A stretch of 64,000 bases of DNA, from contig NZ_CP009220.1 of the NCBI RefSeq assembly GCF_001277995.1, positions 1,674,001 to 1,738,000 on the forward strand, read 5' to 3'. Positions 1-8,632 of the stretch are shown piece by piece (the stretch's first letter is position 1; each line of letters starts with the position of its first letter). The position numbers were made by a program, and so were the translations under genes. A model generated the notes under the pieces. The model was not told the DNA's origin. It worked only from the letters and a program-made list of their open reading frames with translations, and ran no database searches. Source of the stretch: Corynebacterium deserti GIMN1.010. Its GTDB lineage: Bacteria; Actinomycetota; Actinomycetes; Mycobacteriales; Mycobacteriaceae.

Positions 1-1490
1 AGGTGGGCTGCAACGGAAATCGCTTGGACAGTTTTACCCAGACCCATGTCATCGCCCAATAAAACCTTGTTTTGCACGATGGCAAAACGTGCGCCAAAGG
101 ATTGATATCCACGCAGGTGGAGATCTTTGACGTGCGTGGCGTCAAGCTTGAGTTCCCTGATGCGGTGCAGCGTGGACTGATCTAGGAGTTCATCAGCTCC
201 TTCGACATCACGGCCCAGCAGTGTAGCAAGCAAACTTTGATAGTGAGCGGGACGATTAAGATAGTCCTGCCAGATATCGGCGCTGGGTGTGGTGATCGAT
301 TGAGGATAGAAAAGGTTTGGGTTCGCCTCAATCCAGCGGAGATCGTCGGCGAATTGATCGAAGATGTCTTTTGCTTCAGCCGATCCGTCACTGACAACGA
401 TGTAAGTCTGCGAACTTGGCGGAATGGCGAAGACATAGTCGAGAACACGGCTACGTCGGGCTCGTTCCTCAGGTGTAAGTGATTCGGTTTGATCAAAGCG
501 TGCAAGAACTCGAACGAGCTCGATAGCTGCGACAGTTGCGTCCTCACCAATGCTGACCGTTTGACGTCCAAGCGCTTCTTGCTTGAGGGTTTGGGCCGCT
601 GCTTTCATCCTCTGGGCGGTTTGCGGTCCGATACCCGGGACAGACGTCAACACAGATTCGTGCGTGCGCAAGACATCCGCTACTGAGGACACTTGGATAG
701 AATCCAATGAGCCAAAACGCAGACGGTGGGATGTGGCTGTGCGCAGCGCATCAACGGGCAATTGCCGCAGTAGAATCTCTACACGCTGTGCGTTGAGATC
801 TTCCAAGCAGTTTTCTGCTTCACTCTTAAGCCGAAACTCTGAATTTGGATCATTGCTATAGCGCTGGACAACCCGGCGCGCCAGCGATAGCTTTGCTGCG
901 TCCCAACTTTCGAAATGCGGAGTAGAAATACCAATGGCACCTGCGAGTTGGGTGCGGGCAGATTCTAGGTAGCGCTCGCCTAGTCCGTGGACTCCTGGAA
1001 AGATTTCTACGCCTTGGGCTTGGCGGGCGCGGGCAGCGTGGACGCCTTCGACGAGGCGAGAAACATCAGCTTCTTGTGGTGAGAGCTCGTCGAGCTTCAC
1101 CATGAGGTCAAATGCTGCTTGGTCCCCTGCTTGAGATTTGAACGGGTTAAATAAGCGAGAAAGCAGTCCACCTTGGGCTGATCGTACTTCTTGGTAGAGG
1201 CCAGGGATGACAGCCATCGAGGTGAGAAAGTTCTTGATCGTGGTCTCTGCATGGAGGCCATCAACAAACACTGAGGCAAAGAGATTCTCAGGCCAGACGA
1301 TAGTGGAGGGAGCGATGAGTGAGACGGTGCCATCGGGATCCAGCTCCCCTTTTGAGGTCACCTGGACAACCTGCTTAATTGAAAGTAATCGCAGTGCTTC
1401 TTGTGCTTGTTCCGCAAGGGTGAGTACGCGTTGTGTGCGATCTAGCAGTGCATAGATTTGTGCCCGGTCCATAGCGTTTGATTCTGCCAT
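1..1490 (-). CDS. SNF2-type DEAD/DEAH helicase, 5' part (runs off the window)
   Basis: The minus strand is open from an ATG at 1490 to the window edge, about 496 codons without a stop. The first ~450 residues have no motif I can name beyond a Pro-Gly-Ile-Gly-Pro-Gln segment of the helix-hairpin-helix type near residue 290. Close to the window edge comes a clear helicase motif I, DDMGLGKTVQAI, preceded by a GARFAIVQNKVLLG stretch, which is the arrangement of Swi2/Snf2 superfamily-2 ATPases. The remaining helicase motifs lie outside the window. Such proteins remodel protein-DNA or RNA polymerase-DNA complexes; the substrate here is unknown. The next gene on the same strand (pip) ends 30 bp upstream of this start. 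Confidence 0.8.
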   Translation of the reverse strand, partial: MAESNAMDRAQIYALLDRTQRVLTLAEQAQEALRLLSIKQVVQVTSKGELDPDGTVSLIAPSTIVWPENLFASVFVDGLHAETTIKNFLTSMAVIPGLYQEVRSAQGGLLSRLFNPFKSQAGDQAAFDLMVKLDELSPQEADVSRLVEGVHAARARQAQGVEIFPGVHGLGERYLESARTQLAGAIGISTPHFESWDAAKLSLARRVVQRYSNDPNSEFRLKSEAENCLEDLNAQRVEILLRQLPVDALRTATSHRLRFGSLDSIQVSSVADVLRTHESVLTSVPGIGPQTAQRMKAAAQTLKQEALGRQTVSIGEDATVAAIELVRVLARFDQTESLTPEERARRSRVLDYVFAIPPSSQTYIVVSDGSAEAKDIFDQFADDLRWIEANPNLFYPQSITTPSADIWQDYLNRPAHYQSLLATLLGRDVEGADELLDQSTLHRIRELKLDATHVKDLHLRGYQSFGARFAIVQNKVLLGDDMGLGKTVQAISVAAH

Positions 1491-1520
1491 TAACGCTAGT
1501 GAACCGGGCGGGAAAAGCTT

Positions 1521-2530
1521 CTAGACCTTCAGTTCTGGGTGGTAATCCTTCATGCGAAGGACCTTGTTTGTTCTATTCGCCAGGGTGGAAATGGCAAGCA
1601 TTAGTGCCCAAATGAAGAGCAGTACCCAGATTGCTTGCATAAAGCGGGGGTCATTCGATGGGGTTTCATTGAAGATCATTTGGCGCATGAGGTTGACTGC
1701 GTAGGTGATCGGGTCGTAGGTGTGGAACCAGTGGAAGAATGCTGGCTGAGTCTCTGGTGGGTACAAGCCACCAGAGGAGACCAGTTGGAACGCCATCATC
1801 ACGATGGACAGCACACGACCTGCGGAGGGTCCTGCCACGTTGTTGAACATGTGGGTAATGGAGATGAATACCCATGAGATGGCGACCATCGCCAGCCACA
1901 ATCCAGCTGGGTGAGCTGGATTGAGGTCGAGCAGGAAGTACAGTACTGCCCACATGATAGTTGCTTGGCCAAGGCCTAAGACTGTTGCTGGAAGGTAGCT
2001 TGCCAGGGTGCCTCGGAAGCCTCCCATGCGGGAGTCAAGTGCGCGGCGACTGATTGGGTGCAGGATCATCCAGGCAACGGTTGCTCCCATGAACAGGCCG
2101 ACAGCCATGAAGAATGGTGCGAGACCAATACCGAAGAGCGGTGTGGTGTCTCCTGCTTGTTCTGTTTCAACTGGGGTTGCGATCGTGGTGTCTGCGCCGT
2201 CAGCGAAGGTTGGTACTTGGCTTGCGCCGTCGGTGAGTTTGAGGGCGAGTTCGCTGGAGCCTTCATCAAGCTGGACGGTGCCGTCGCGCAGTGCTTGTGC
2301 ACCAACAACAAGCTGTTCAGAACCTGCCGCCAGTTGACTGGTGCCATCAGCAAGGGTGCGTGCACCGATGCTGAGTTGGCTTGATCCGTCTTTCAGGGTT
2401 TGCAGGCCGGCTGCTAGTTGTTGGGATGCACTCACAGCGGAGTCCACGCCGGAGCGGTAGGTGCTGGAGGGATCAGATAGTTCAGAGGCAATGGTGGCTG
2501 CGCCGTCACGTAGGGTGATCAACTGAGAGT
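1521..2530 (-). pseudogene. YhgE/Pip-family membrane protein, C-terminal half (cut by IS3)
   Basis: This is the distal part of a gene split by the insertion sequence at 2531-3826. It continues the heptad-like linker (repeats of the L-x-D-G-x-x-Q-L type, read as a long coiled coil) and then shows about five hydrophobic segments (for example around FGIGLAPFFMAVGLFMGAT and SWVFISITHMF), the usual C-terminal permease-like module of YhgE/Pip proteins, which are related to ABC-2 permeases. A TTG at 2520-2522 could restart translation but there is no convincing ribosome site. Removing the IS and one copy of its AGT target duplication restores one frame with the upstream half, giving about 619 residues. 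Confidence 0.85.
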
Positions 2531-2567
2531 GGGCCCGACCCCCGGATGGTAGACACGGAGGATTTGA

Positions 2568-3464
2568 TCAGGAAGCAGATCTCAGGATAGCAGGACCGCG
2601 CTCCTCAAACACGACCGGAGCGAGATATTTACACCAGGAATGCCGGCGAATGGTGTTGTAGCGGGTGCACCAGCGGAAAACGTCCCGGCGACAGATCAAT
2701 TGGTTCGCAAACGTCTTGGAATCTTGGAAGACTTCCCGCTTCATCGCGGCATTGAAAGACTCCGCGAGCGCGTTGTCCGCACTGGTGCCGATTGTTCCCA
2801 TCGACTGCCTGATTCCGAGGTCATTACAGGTGTTCTGGAATGCATGAGAGGTGTAAACGCTTCCGTGGTCCGAGTGAAAAATCGAGCCCTTCAGGTTTCC
2901 ACGCTGGCCCTTCGCCATTTTTAGCGCATCCTGCACCAGGGAAGTACGCATGTGGTCCGCGATAGAAAAGCCCACCAACCTGCGAGAATAACAGTCAATG
3001 ACTGTAGCTAAGTACATATTCGACCCATCAGCAATCGGCAGGTAGGTAATGTCCCCAACGTAGAGCTGGTTCGGCTTCTCAGCAGTGAACTTCCGGCCGA
3101 CAAGATCAGGGAACACTGTCTTGGTTTTGTCCGAGACAGTGGTGGTGACCTTGCGTTTCTTGGTGTAGCCAAACAGTTTGAGTTCACGCATGACCCGGGC
3201 GACCCGCTTGTGGTTCACCGGATCATAGCCGATCTGGTCTTTGAGTTCAGCCGCGATTCGTTTGGCCCCATAACAGCCACTGTGAGTGGTGAATACAGTC
3301 TTGACCCGAGCGCCGAGGATCACGTCGTTGAGCAGGCGTTTTTTACGTGTGAAGGCGGTTCTTTTCCATTTGTAATATGAGGAACGATTGAGCTTCAACA
3401 CATCACATATCCGCTTAACCGAGTAGGTCTTCTGGGCGTCATCAACGAACTGGAAGCGGATCAC
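2568..3464 (-). CDS. IS3-family transposase OrfB (DDE integrase)
   Basis: A 298-residue catalytic subunit. The N-terminal third has the HTH_21-like SSYYKWKR segment and the GCYGAKRIAAEL motif typical of OrfB. The catalytic triad is visible: Asp in YVGDITYLP, Asp in FHSDHGSVYTS and Glu in ALAESFNAAMKREV. The start is a GTG overlapping the orfA stop as GTGA (3461-3464). IS3 elements often make an OrfAB fusion by frameshifting; translational coupling is also possible here. Length and motifs are complete. Confidence 0.93.
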   Translation of the reverse strand: MIRFQFVDDAQKTYSVKRICDVLKLNRSSYYKWKRTAFTRKKRLLNDVILGARVKTVFTTHSGCYGAKRIAAELKDQIGYDPVNHKRVARVMRELKLFGYTKKRKVTTTVSDKTKTVFPDLVGRKFTAEKPNQLYVGDITYLPIADGSNMYLATVIDCYSRRLVGFSIADHMRTSLVQDALKMAKGQRGNLKGSIFHSDHGSVYTSHAFQNTCNDLGIRQSMGTIGTSADNALAESFNAAMKREVFQDSKTFANQLICRRDVFRWCTRYNTIRRHSWCKYLAPVVFEERGPAILRSAS

Positions 3465-3760
3465 CAGTTCGTCTCTTCCGCGAAATATTTGGCTGCTTTT
3501 CGCAGGATATCGCGCTCTTCGCGCAGCCGGATGACCTCACGTTCCAGTTGTCTGATCCGCTCGGCTTCAGTCACCGAGGCGGACTCAATGGCGGTGATCT
3601 TGGTGCGGGCCCCGGTGCCGTATTTCTTGAGCCAGTTTTGGAGTGTGTTGCGGTTGATCCCCAGATCGGTGGCGATGGTCTGGATCGAGGTGCCTGTGGA
3701 GTTCTCATACAAGGCGACGGCGTCGCGCTTGAACTCCTCGGAGTAGGTCTTGCGTGGCAT
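3461..3760 (-). CDS. IS3-family transposase OrfA (HTH subunit)
   Basis: A 99-residue DNA-binding subunit that begins MPRKTYSEEFKRDAVALYE, the standard start of the transposase_8 helix-turn-helix. The HTH is around residues 20-45 (IQTIATDLGINRNTLQNW) and a leucine-zipper-like helix follows (IRQLEREVIRLREERDILRKA), which normally mediates multimerisation. The last residues overlap the OrfB start by four bases. Confidence 0.92.
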   Translation of the reverse strand: MPRKTYSEEFKRDAVALYENSTGTSIQTIATDLGINRNTLQNWLKKYGTGARTKITAIESASVTEAERIRQLEREVIRLREERDILRKAAKYFAEETNW

Positions 3761-3818
3761 GGTGGCAGATTACCTTTCCCAGCATCATGCTGGTTTCAAG
3801 GTGTCTACCAAACGGGGG

Positions 3819-4679
3819 TCAGGCCCAGTTGATGTCTGGAACATAGGCGGTCAGTGGTGCCACTTGGTCGACAAGTTGGCTCACGCCATCGGAAACTTGA
3901 GTTGCGCCTTGGCCTAGCTGGGCGGTGCCCGCAGACAGGCTGGATAGGCCGTCGGCAAGCGTTTGGCTGCCTGTAGCCGCGGAGCCGAGGCCGGTGTCGA
4001 GCTGGCTGGCGCCGTCGGCAAGCGATTGCGCGCCCTCATTGGCACTTGCGATGCCGTCGCGCAGGGTGACCGCGCCGTCGGCAAGCTGGACGGCGCCGTC
4101 GTTGGCAGAACCGACACCGTCGCTGAGCGTGGTGGCACCTTCGGCGGCTTGGTTCATGCCGTCGCCCAAGGTGGAGAAACCGACGAGCATGTTATCCACA
4201 ATGCGGACGCCGAATTCTGAATCCATGGTCTCTACAACAGTTTTAACTACCTGATTGCCCAACATCGAGGCAATGAAGCCGTTGCTGTTGTTAAACACCG
4301 CATTGACGGTTGCTGGCGCTGGTGAATCGCTGGTCACGCTGGCAACGGAATCGCTGAAATTCTTCGGAATTTCAATGCCGAAATAATAGGTGCCGTCGTT
4401 GATTCCCTCGCGGGCTTCCTCGGCGCTGACTTCAATGAACTTAATACTGTCTTGCTCCAGGAGATTCTCCACGACCTGGGCGCCGGCATCAAGTTCACCT
4501 TCGTCCTGGTTGACCACGGCCACGGGGAGCTTAGCCAAGCCACCGATGGGGTCATAGTAGGCAGAAACAAAGACACCGCCGAAGAGCAAAGGCAGCAACA
4601 TGACCACAACAAACCCCAATGGTGGGAGTTTGCCGCGGCCAAATCGTTTCAGTTCTGAGCCAAAGTGTAAAAATGCCAT
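3819..4679 (-). pseudogene. YhgE/Pip-family membrane protein, N-terminal half (cut by IS3)
   Basis: The first ~284 residues of the split gene. One N-terminal transmembrane segment (about residues 20-42, LGFVVVMLLPLLFGGVFV) is followed by the YhgE/Pip signature (YDPIGGLAKLPVAVVNQDEG) and then a run of repeats with spacing near 7 or 14 residues of the type D-G-x-x-x-L-x-D-G (residues ~180-270), predicted as an extracytoplasmic coiled coil. After Asn284 the reading frame enters the IS and stops after two foreign residues. Family members include a lactococcal phage infection protein and secretion-associated proteins. The start ATG overlaps the stop of the upstream ABC-like gene by one base (TAATG), so the two form an operon. 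Confidence 0.87.
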
Positions 4680-5329
4680 TAGTTTCCAGCCCCCGTAATG
4701 GTCAAAGCGGTATCGGCCAAGGAATCAAAATCTGGGTTGGTGGATACCACGACCACAGGGAGATCCTCTGCAACGCCTTTCAGTGCGTGCAAAACTTCCG
4801 CGCGAATTTCCATACTGCGCACTTGATCGGGATCATCCACGATCAGCAATTGCGCCTCTGGCCGCGCCAGAAGCGCCAGCGCGATGCGCAGCTTAAAACG
4901 CTCGAGCACGCTGAGGTCGCCGATTAAGGTTTTGGGGTCCAGGTTCAGACCAAGATGCTTTTCGACGTCAACCCACCGTCCCGAATCACTAATATCCCTG
5001 GGCACCATCAGGTACCAAGGGCTTGACCAAGCGAGTTGTTCACGGACAACAGTACGCACAGTGACAAGGCGCTCAAGTGAATCGATTTCAGGGATGCCAG
5101 CCAATGCCACATGCTTGGCCAGTTTGGTTGCCTTTATGGGTTCCCCGTTTAATTCGATGGTTCCGGTGGAGGCGCGCATGCGGCCGGAAAGCACCAAAGA
5201 AAAGGAGCTGGATTGGGATTCGCGCCCGGTGCTCAGCAAGGTGAGCCCGCTGTCTGGAGCTATCTCAACATCTGCGAAGGGTGTGTCGCGGATGGAGAGC
5301 CCAGAGCTTCTCAAAAGAGGGGTATTCAT
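4679..5329 (-). CDS. ABC-type ATPase-like protein with degenerate Walker A
   Basis: A 216-residue protein with the layout of an ABC nucleotide-binding domain: a P-loop region near residues 34-42 followed by an LVLSGRM helix, a TIELNGEPI strand, an LSVLE element at 139-143 in the position of the LSGGQ signature, and a Walker B-like LLIVDD (161-166). The P-loop reads GRESQSSS where GxxGxGKS/T is expected, so the nucleotide-binding Lys is missing, and the Walker B Glu is Asp. It is probably a weak or non-hydrolysing partner of the overlapping YhgE/Pip permease. It is divergent from the TetR-type gene at 5423, which is a plausible regulator of the pair. Confidence 0.72.
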   Translation of the reverse strand: MNTPLLRSSGLSIRDTPFADVEIAPDSGLTLLSTGRESQSSSFSLVLSGRMRASTGTIELNGEPIKATKLAKHVALAGIPEIDSLERLVTVRTVVREQLAWSSPWYLMVPRDISDSGRWVDVEKHLGLNLDPKTLIGDLSVLERFKLRIALALLARPEAQLLIVDDPDQVRSMEIRAEVLHALKGVAEDLPVVVVSTNPDFDSLADTALTITGAGN

Positions 5330-5422
5330 GTATCTTCTTCCGTAAGTGGAGGAAACACTATCAGTTATCGTAGGCTATTTTAGAACCACCACCACCCCCG
5401 CTGTCAACTGGAGGACAACAAC

Positions 5423-6019
5423 ATGAGAGCAGACGCACTAAAACGCCGCGAACACATCATCACCACAACCTGCAATCTCTACCGCACTCACCATCATGAT
5501 TCGCTCACCATGGACAACATTGCAGAACAGGCAGGAGTGGGTGTTGCAACTTTATACCGAAACTTCCCCGATCGCTTCACACTGGACATGGCATGCGCCC
5601 AATATCTTTTCAACGTGGTCATCTCCCTCCAACTCCAGGCAATCAGCACCTTCCCCACAGACCCCGAAGGCGTATGGGCATCCTTTAACCAACTACTTTT
5701 CGACCGTGGCTTAGGCTCCCTCGTCCCAGCACTTGCCCCAGAATCCTTAGATGACCTCCCCGAAGAAGTCTCTGCACTGCGCCGCACAACCGAGAAAAAC
5801 ACCACAACACTCATCAATCTGGCCAAGCAGCACGGACTCGTACACCACGACATCGCGCCGGGAACCTACATCGTCGGTTTGATTACCATTTCCCGCCCAC
5901 CTATCACCGCGCTGGCGACAATTTCAGAAAACTCCCACAAAGCACTGCTTGGCCTTTATTTGTCCGGTCTTAAACACGGCATGATGGCTAACATCGGAGA
6001 ACATGACGGAAAGCACTGA
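5423..6019 (+). CDS. TetR-family transcriptional regulator
   Basis: A 198-residue repressor-like protein. Residues 8-55 form the TetR helix-turn-helix (REHIITTTCNLYRTHHH, then TMDNIAEQAGVGVATLYRNF, a textbook recognition helix). The C-terminal two thirds form the ligand/dimerisation domain and are not specific enough to name a ligand. ATG at 5423 is preceded by GGAGGACA. The 93-bp gap to the divergent ABC-like/pip operon is the likely site of autoregulation and of control of that operon; I did not find an unambiguous palindrome. Its 3' end overlaps the next gene by 17 bp. Confidence 0.88.
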   Translation: MRADALKRREHIITTTCNLYRTHHHDSLTMDNIAEQAGVGVATLYRNFPDRFTLDMACAQYLFNVVISLQLQAISTFPTDPEGVWASFNQLLFDRGLGSLVPALAPESLDDLPEEVSALRRTTEKNTTTLINLAKQHGLVHHDIAPGTYIVGLITISRPPITALATISENSHKALLGLYLSGLKHGMMANIGEHDGKH

Positions 6020-6719
6020 TCTAGCAGTTTCCTTTTTAGCCGCCTTCAATGACATCGAAGCGCACCTTCGAACCCAGCTGCGCGCCAAACGCTCCGACAG
6101 TTTCAGATGGATGGTACGTATCGCCGAGAAACAGCACCTGATCTCTAAAGAACAAGCAGAAACACTCGATGCTTTTGCGGAGCTGCGCAACGCAATTAGC
6201 CACGGCCAATACAACGATCTACACCCGATTGCCGATCCCCGCCCCGACACCGTAAACACCATTGAGAAGATTCGATCTCTTTTACTCAACCCACCCATTG
6301 CCTTTGATGTGCTTCCCGCGCAAAAAGTTCGCTCCTACTCACTTGAAGATTCAGTGAGTAAAGCATTAGAAGTTGTGCGAACCACAGAGATCTCCCAATT
6401 CCCTATATATAAGGGAACGGAATACGTGGCACTGCTAACTACCAACACGATCGCTCGCTGGGTCGCCTCCGATTTACATGACAACGCCCAGCTGGATGCA
6501 CGCTCCATTAATGATGTGCTGGATTATGCAGAATCTTCCGACACTGCTGTATTTTTGCCCCGCTCCTCAACGGCCCAAGAAATCATCGATATCATGACCG
6601 GCCCCAAACTCCCCTGGTCCGTCATCTTGACCGAGCACGGCAAACCCCACCAAAAACCCCTGCGTGTTATCACTGGCCGGGACATGCGAACACTGATGGA
6701 CATGCTCAAAATCTATTAG
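6003..6719 (+). CDS. HEPN-like domain fused to a CBS-like region
   Basis: A 238-residue cytoplasmic protein. The N-terminal ~95 residues are helical and carry R62-N-A-I-S-H67 after a long helix, the R-N-x3-H arrangement typical of HEPN domains. The rest reads as two CBS-like modules (about 105-155, with VRTTEISQFPIYKGTEYVAL, and 165-235, with PWSVILTEHGK and ITGRDMRTLM), which usually sense adenine nucleotides. It starts inside the TetR gene (17-bp overlap), so the two are co-transcribed and probably coupled. HEPN domains can be RNases or simple adaptors; which applies here cannot be told from sequence. Confidence 0.65.
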   Translation: MTESTDLAVSFLAAFNDIEAHLRTQLRAKRSDSFRWMVRIAEKQHLISKEQAETLDAFAELRNAISHGQYNDLHPIADPRPDTVNTIEKIRSLLLNPPIAFDVLPAQKVRSYSLEDSVSKALEVVRTTEISQFPIYKGTEYVALLTTNTIARWVASDLHDNAQLDARSINDVLDYAESSDTAVFLPRSSTAQEIIDIMTGPKLPWSVILTEHGKPHQKPLRVITGRDMRTLMDMLKIY

Positions 6720-6737
6720 TTTGCCCCTATAAAAATT

Positions 6738-6786
6738 TTGTTGACACATCCATTAAAAACCTGCTATTTTGGTGACATATCAACAA
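6738..6786 (+). promoter_or_regulatory. Promoter of the monooxygenase operon, inside a TTGTTGA inverted repeat
   Basis: TTGACA at 6741-6746 and TATTTT at 6765-6770 are separated by 18 bp, a good sigma-A-type promoter for the gene at 6810. The promoter is enclosed by TTGTTGA (6738-6744) and TCAACAA (6780-6786), and TGACACAT/TGACATAT repeats overlap both boxes. This looks like a repressor-operator arrangement, but the regulator is unknown. Confidence 0.6.
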
Positions 6787-6809
6787 ACCTAGTTGGAAAG
6801 AAAGTTACC

Positions 6810-7925
6810 ATGCAATTCGGCATCTTCACCATCGGCGACGTCACCGTAGACCCCACCACCGGCACAGCCCCCACCGAAGGCGAACGCATCCATGCAATGA
6901 CCCAAATCGCACTCAAGGCGGAAGAAGTAGGCCTTGATGTTTTTGCTACTGGCGAGCACCACAACCCACCATTTGTACCCTCTTCCCCAACCACACACTT
7001 AGCTTATATCGCAGCGAAAACCGAGAAGCTCCTGCTCTCTACCTCCACCACGCTGATCACCACCAACGACCCGGTAAAAATCGCCGAAGATTACGCCTTT
7101 CTCCAGCACCTCTCCGGCGGCCGAGTCGACCTCATGATGGGCCGTGGCAACACCGGCCCCGTTTACCCATGGTTTGGCAAAGACATCCGCCAAGGCATCC
7201 CACTAGCGATTGAAAACTACCACCTCCTACGCCGCCTCTGGCGCGAAGACGTAGTCAACTGGCAAGGCAAATTCCGCACACCGTTACAGGGATATACCTC
7301 TACCCCAGCACCTTTAGACGGCGTTGCACCATTCGTCTGGCACGGCTCCATCCGCTCCACCGAAATCGCCGAACAAGCAGCCTTCTACGGCGACGGCTTC
7401 TTCCACAACAACATCTTCTGGAACAAAGAGCACACCGCCCAAATGGTTAACCTCTACCGCCAGCGCTACGAACACTACGGACACGGCCAAGCAGACCAAG
7501 CCATCGTGGGCCTCGGTGGACAAGTTTTCATCGGCGATTCTGAAGAAGAAGCAAAGAAAACCTTCCGCCCATACTTCGACAACGCCCCTGTCTACGGACA
7601 CGGACCATCACTTGAAGATTTCTCCCGCCTGACCCCACTGACCGTCGGCACCGCTGAACAGGTCATCGAACGCACGATGGAATTCGCCGACTGGGTTGGT
7701 GATTACCAGCGCCAGCTCTTCCTCATCGACCACGCCGGCCTGCCACTAGAAATGGTCCTCGATCAGATCGAACGCCTCGGCCGCGATGTCGTCCCAGAGG
7801 TCCGCCGCCGCATGGAAGAGCGTCGCCCAGACCATGTTCCATCCAACCCACCAACCCACCAGAGCCTGAAGGCCAACCGGAACAGCCCCCACTTCCAGAT
7901 CAACCCTGGTCAGCCAACCGAGTAG
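6810..7925 (+). CDS. Luciferase-like (LLM-class) flavin-dependent monooxygenase
   Basis: A 371-residue enzyme of the bacterial luciferase superfamily. The N-terminal strand MQFGIFTIGDVT, the FATGEHHNPPF segment, the LLLSTSTTLITTNDPVKIAEDYAFLQHLSGGRVDLMMGRGN block and VWHGSIRSTEIAEQAAFYGDG are diagnostic. Members use FMNH2 and O2 supplied by a separate reductase; the next gene is such a reductase, 26 bp downstream. The closest named subfamily I recall is the one defined by C. efficiens CE1758. I chose the ATG at 6810, preceded by GGAAAGAAAG, over an in-frame start at 6738 that lies within the promoter. Substrate unknown. Confidence 0.9.
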   Translation: MQFGIFTIGDVTVDPTTGTAPTEGERIHAMTQIALKAEEVGLDVFATGEHHNPPFVPSSPTTHLAYIAAKTEKLLLSTSTTLITTNDPVKIAEDYAFLQHLSGGRVDLMMGRGNTGPVYPWFGKDIRQGIPLAIENYHLLRRLWREDVVNWQGKFRTPLQGYTSTPAPLDGVAPFVWHGSIRSTEIAEQAAFYGDGFFHNNIFWNKEHTAQMVNLYRQRYEHYGHGQADQAIVGLGGQVFIGDSEEEAKKTFRPYFDNAPVYGHGPSLEDFSRLTPLTVGTAEQVIERTMEFADWVGDYQRQLFLIDHAGLPLEMVLDQIERLGRDVVPEVRRRMEERRPDHVPSNPPTHQSLKANRNSPHFQINPGQPTE

Positions 7926-7951
7926 TTTTTCTGAAACTAAGGAGACACATT

Positions 7952-8632
7952 ATGCGAAAGCTCACTGTTGTTACCGCGGGCCTTTCCACCCCATCCACCA
8001 CTCGCTCGGTGGCAGATCAACTCACCAAGGCCGTCCAAACAGCTGTCTCTGCTCGTGGCGAATCCCTGGACATTGAAGTAATCGAAATCCGAGACCTGAT
8101 CTTTGATCTCGCCACCTCCTTTACCAGCGCCGGCATGAGCTCACCAGCACTTGACGCTGCAAAACAACGCCTGGCTGAATCCGATGGCCTAATCGCTGTC
8201 ACTCCAGTGTTTACTGCGAGCTACTCTGGCATCTTCAAGATGTTCTTTGATGTCCTGGACCCCAAGACCATCGTGGGCCTGCCCACCATCATTGCCGCAT
8301 CTGCTGGAACAGCACGCCACTCGCTGGTTCTCGACCACGCCATCCGACCACTATTTACCTACTTGCGTGCAGTTGTCGTTCCCACTGGCGTCTTCGCAGC
8401 CACGGAAGATTTCGGAACCGAAGCCGGCGCAGATTTTGAACGCCGCGTCAACCGCGCGGCTGGCGAATTGGCCACCCTTATGCTGCAGGATTACTCCAGC
8501 GTGCAAGGCCTTGGCGGCGCAACCGCCAACCAAGACGCTGACCTTTCCTTCCGTCGCACCACTGGTGTGACTCCAGGAGAGAATTTCAATAGTTTTGCCG
8601 ATCTTCTGAAAGGCCACGACGGCAATGGCTAG
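7952..8632 (+). CDS. NAD(P)H-dependent FMN reductase, partner of the LLM monooxygenase
   Basis: A 226-residue flavodoxin-fold protein: MRKLTVVTAGLSTPSTTRSVADQL provides the phosphate-binding loop, and VTPVFTASYSGIFKMFFDVL with ASAGTARHSLVLDHAIRPLF matches the FMN_red family (subfamily named after C. efficiens CE1759). It should supply reduced FMN to the monooxygenase upstream. AAGGAG precedes the ATG by 8 bases. A run of ten T (8666-8675) lies 34 bp past the stop, but I see no strong hairpin before it. Confidence 0.9.
   Translation: MRKLTVVTAGLSTPSTTRSVADQLTKAVQTAVSARGESLDIEVIEIRDLIFDLATSFTSAGMSSPALDAAKQRLAESDGLIAVTPVFTASYSGIFKMFFDVLDPKTIVGLPTIIAASAGTARHSLVLDHAIRPLFTYLRAVVVPTGVFAATEDFGTEAGADFERRVNRAAGELATLMLQDYSSVQGLGGATANQDADLSFRRTTGVTPGENFNSFADLLKGHDGNG

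Larger units (their letters stand above)
2531..3826 (-). mobile_element. IS3-family insertion sequence, complete, inside pip
   Basis: A 1296-bp element with imperfect terminal inverted repeats: GGGCCCGACCCCCGGATGGT at the left and the complement of ACCAAACGGGGGTCAGGCCC at the right, both followed inward by GTAGACAC. It carries two overlapping transposase frames (orfA 3461-3760, orfB 2568-3464) and is flanked by an AGT duplication. Both frames look intact, so it may still move. A decayed relative with the same ends lies at 42644-43947 and an isolated end-like fragment at 8878-8916. Confidence 0.9.
2528..3829. repeat. 3-bp target-site duplication (AGT) around the IS3-family element
   Basis: AGT occurs at 2528-2530 and again at 3827-3829, directly outside the terminal GGGCCYGACCCCC inverted repeats. 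Three-base duplications are normal for IS3-family insertion. Joining the flanks across one AGT copy recreates the codons Asn-Ser-Gln-Leu in frame through pip, which supports a simple, recent insertion. Confidence 0.85.

Noticed and set aside
2058..2384. Long open frames opposite the pip coiled-coil repeats
   Set aside because: They mirror the repetitive D-G-x-x-L-x repeats of pip on the other strand; no ribosome site or motif.
7314..7632. Overlapping frames within the monooxygenase gene
   Set aside because: Shadows of the high-GC third codon positions of a well-supported gene.
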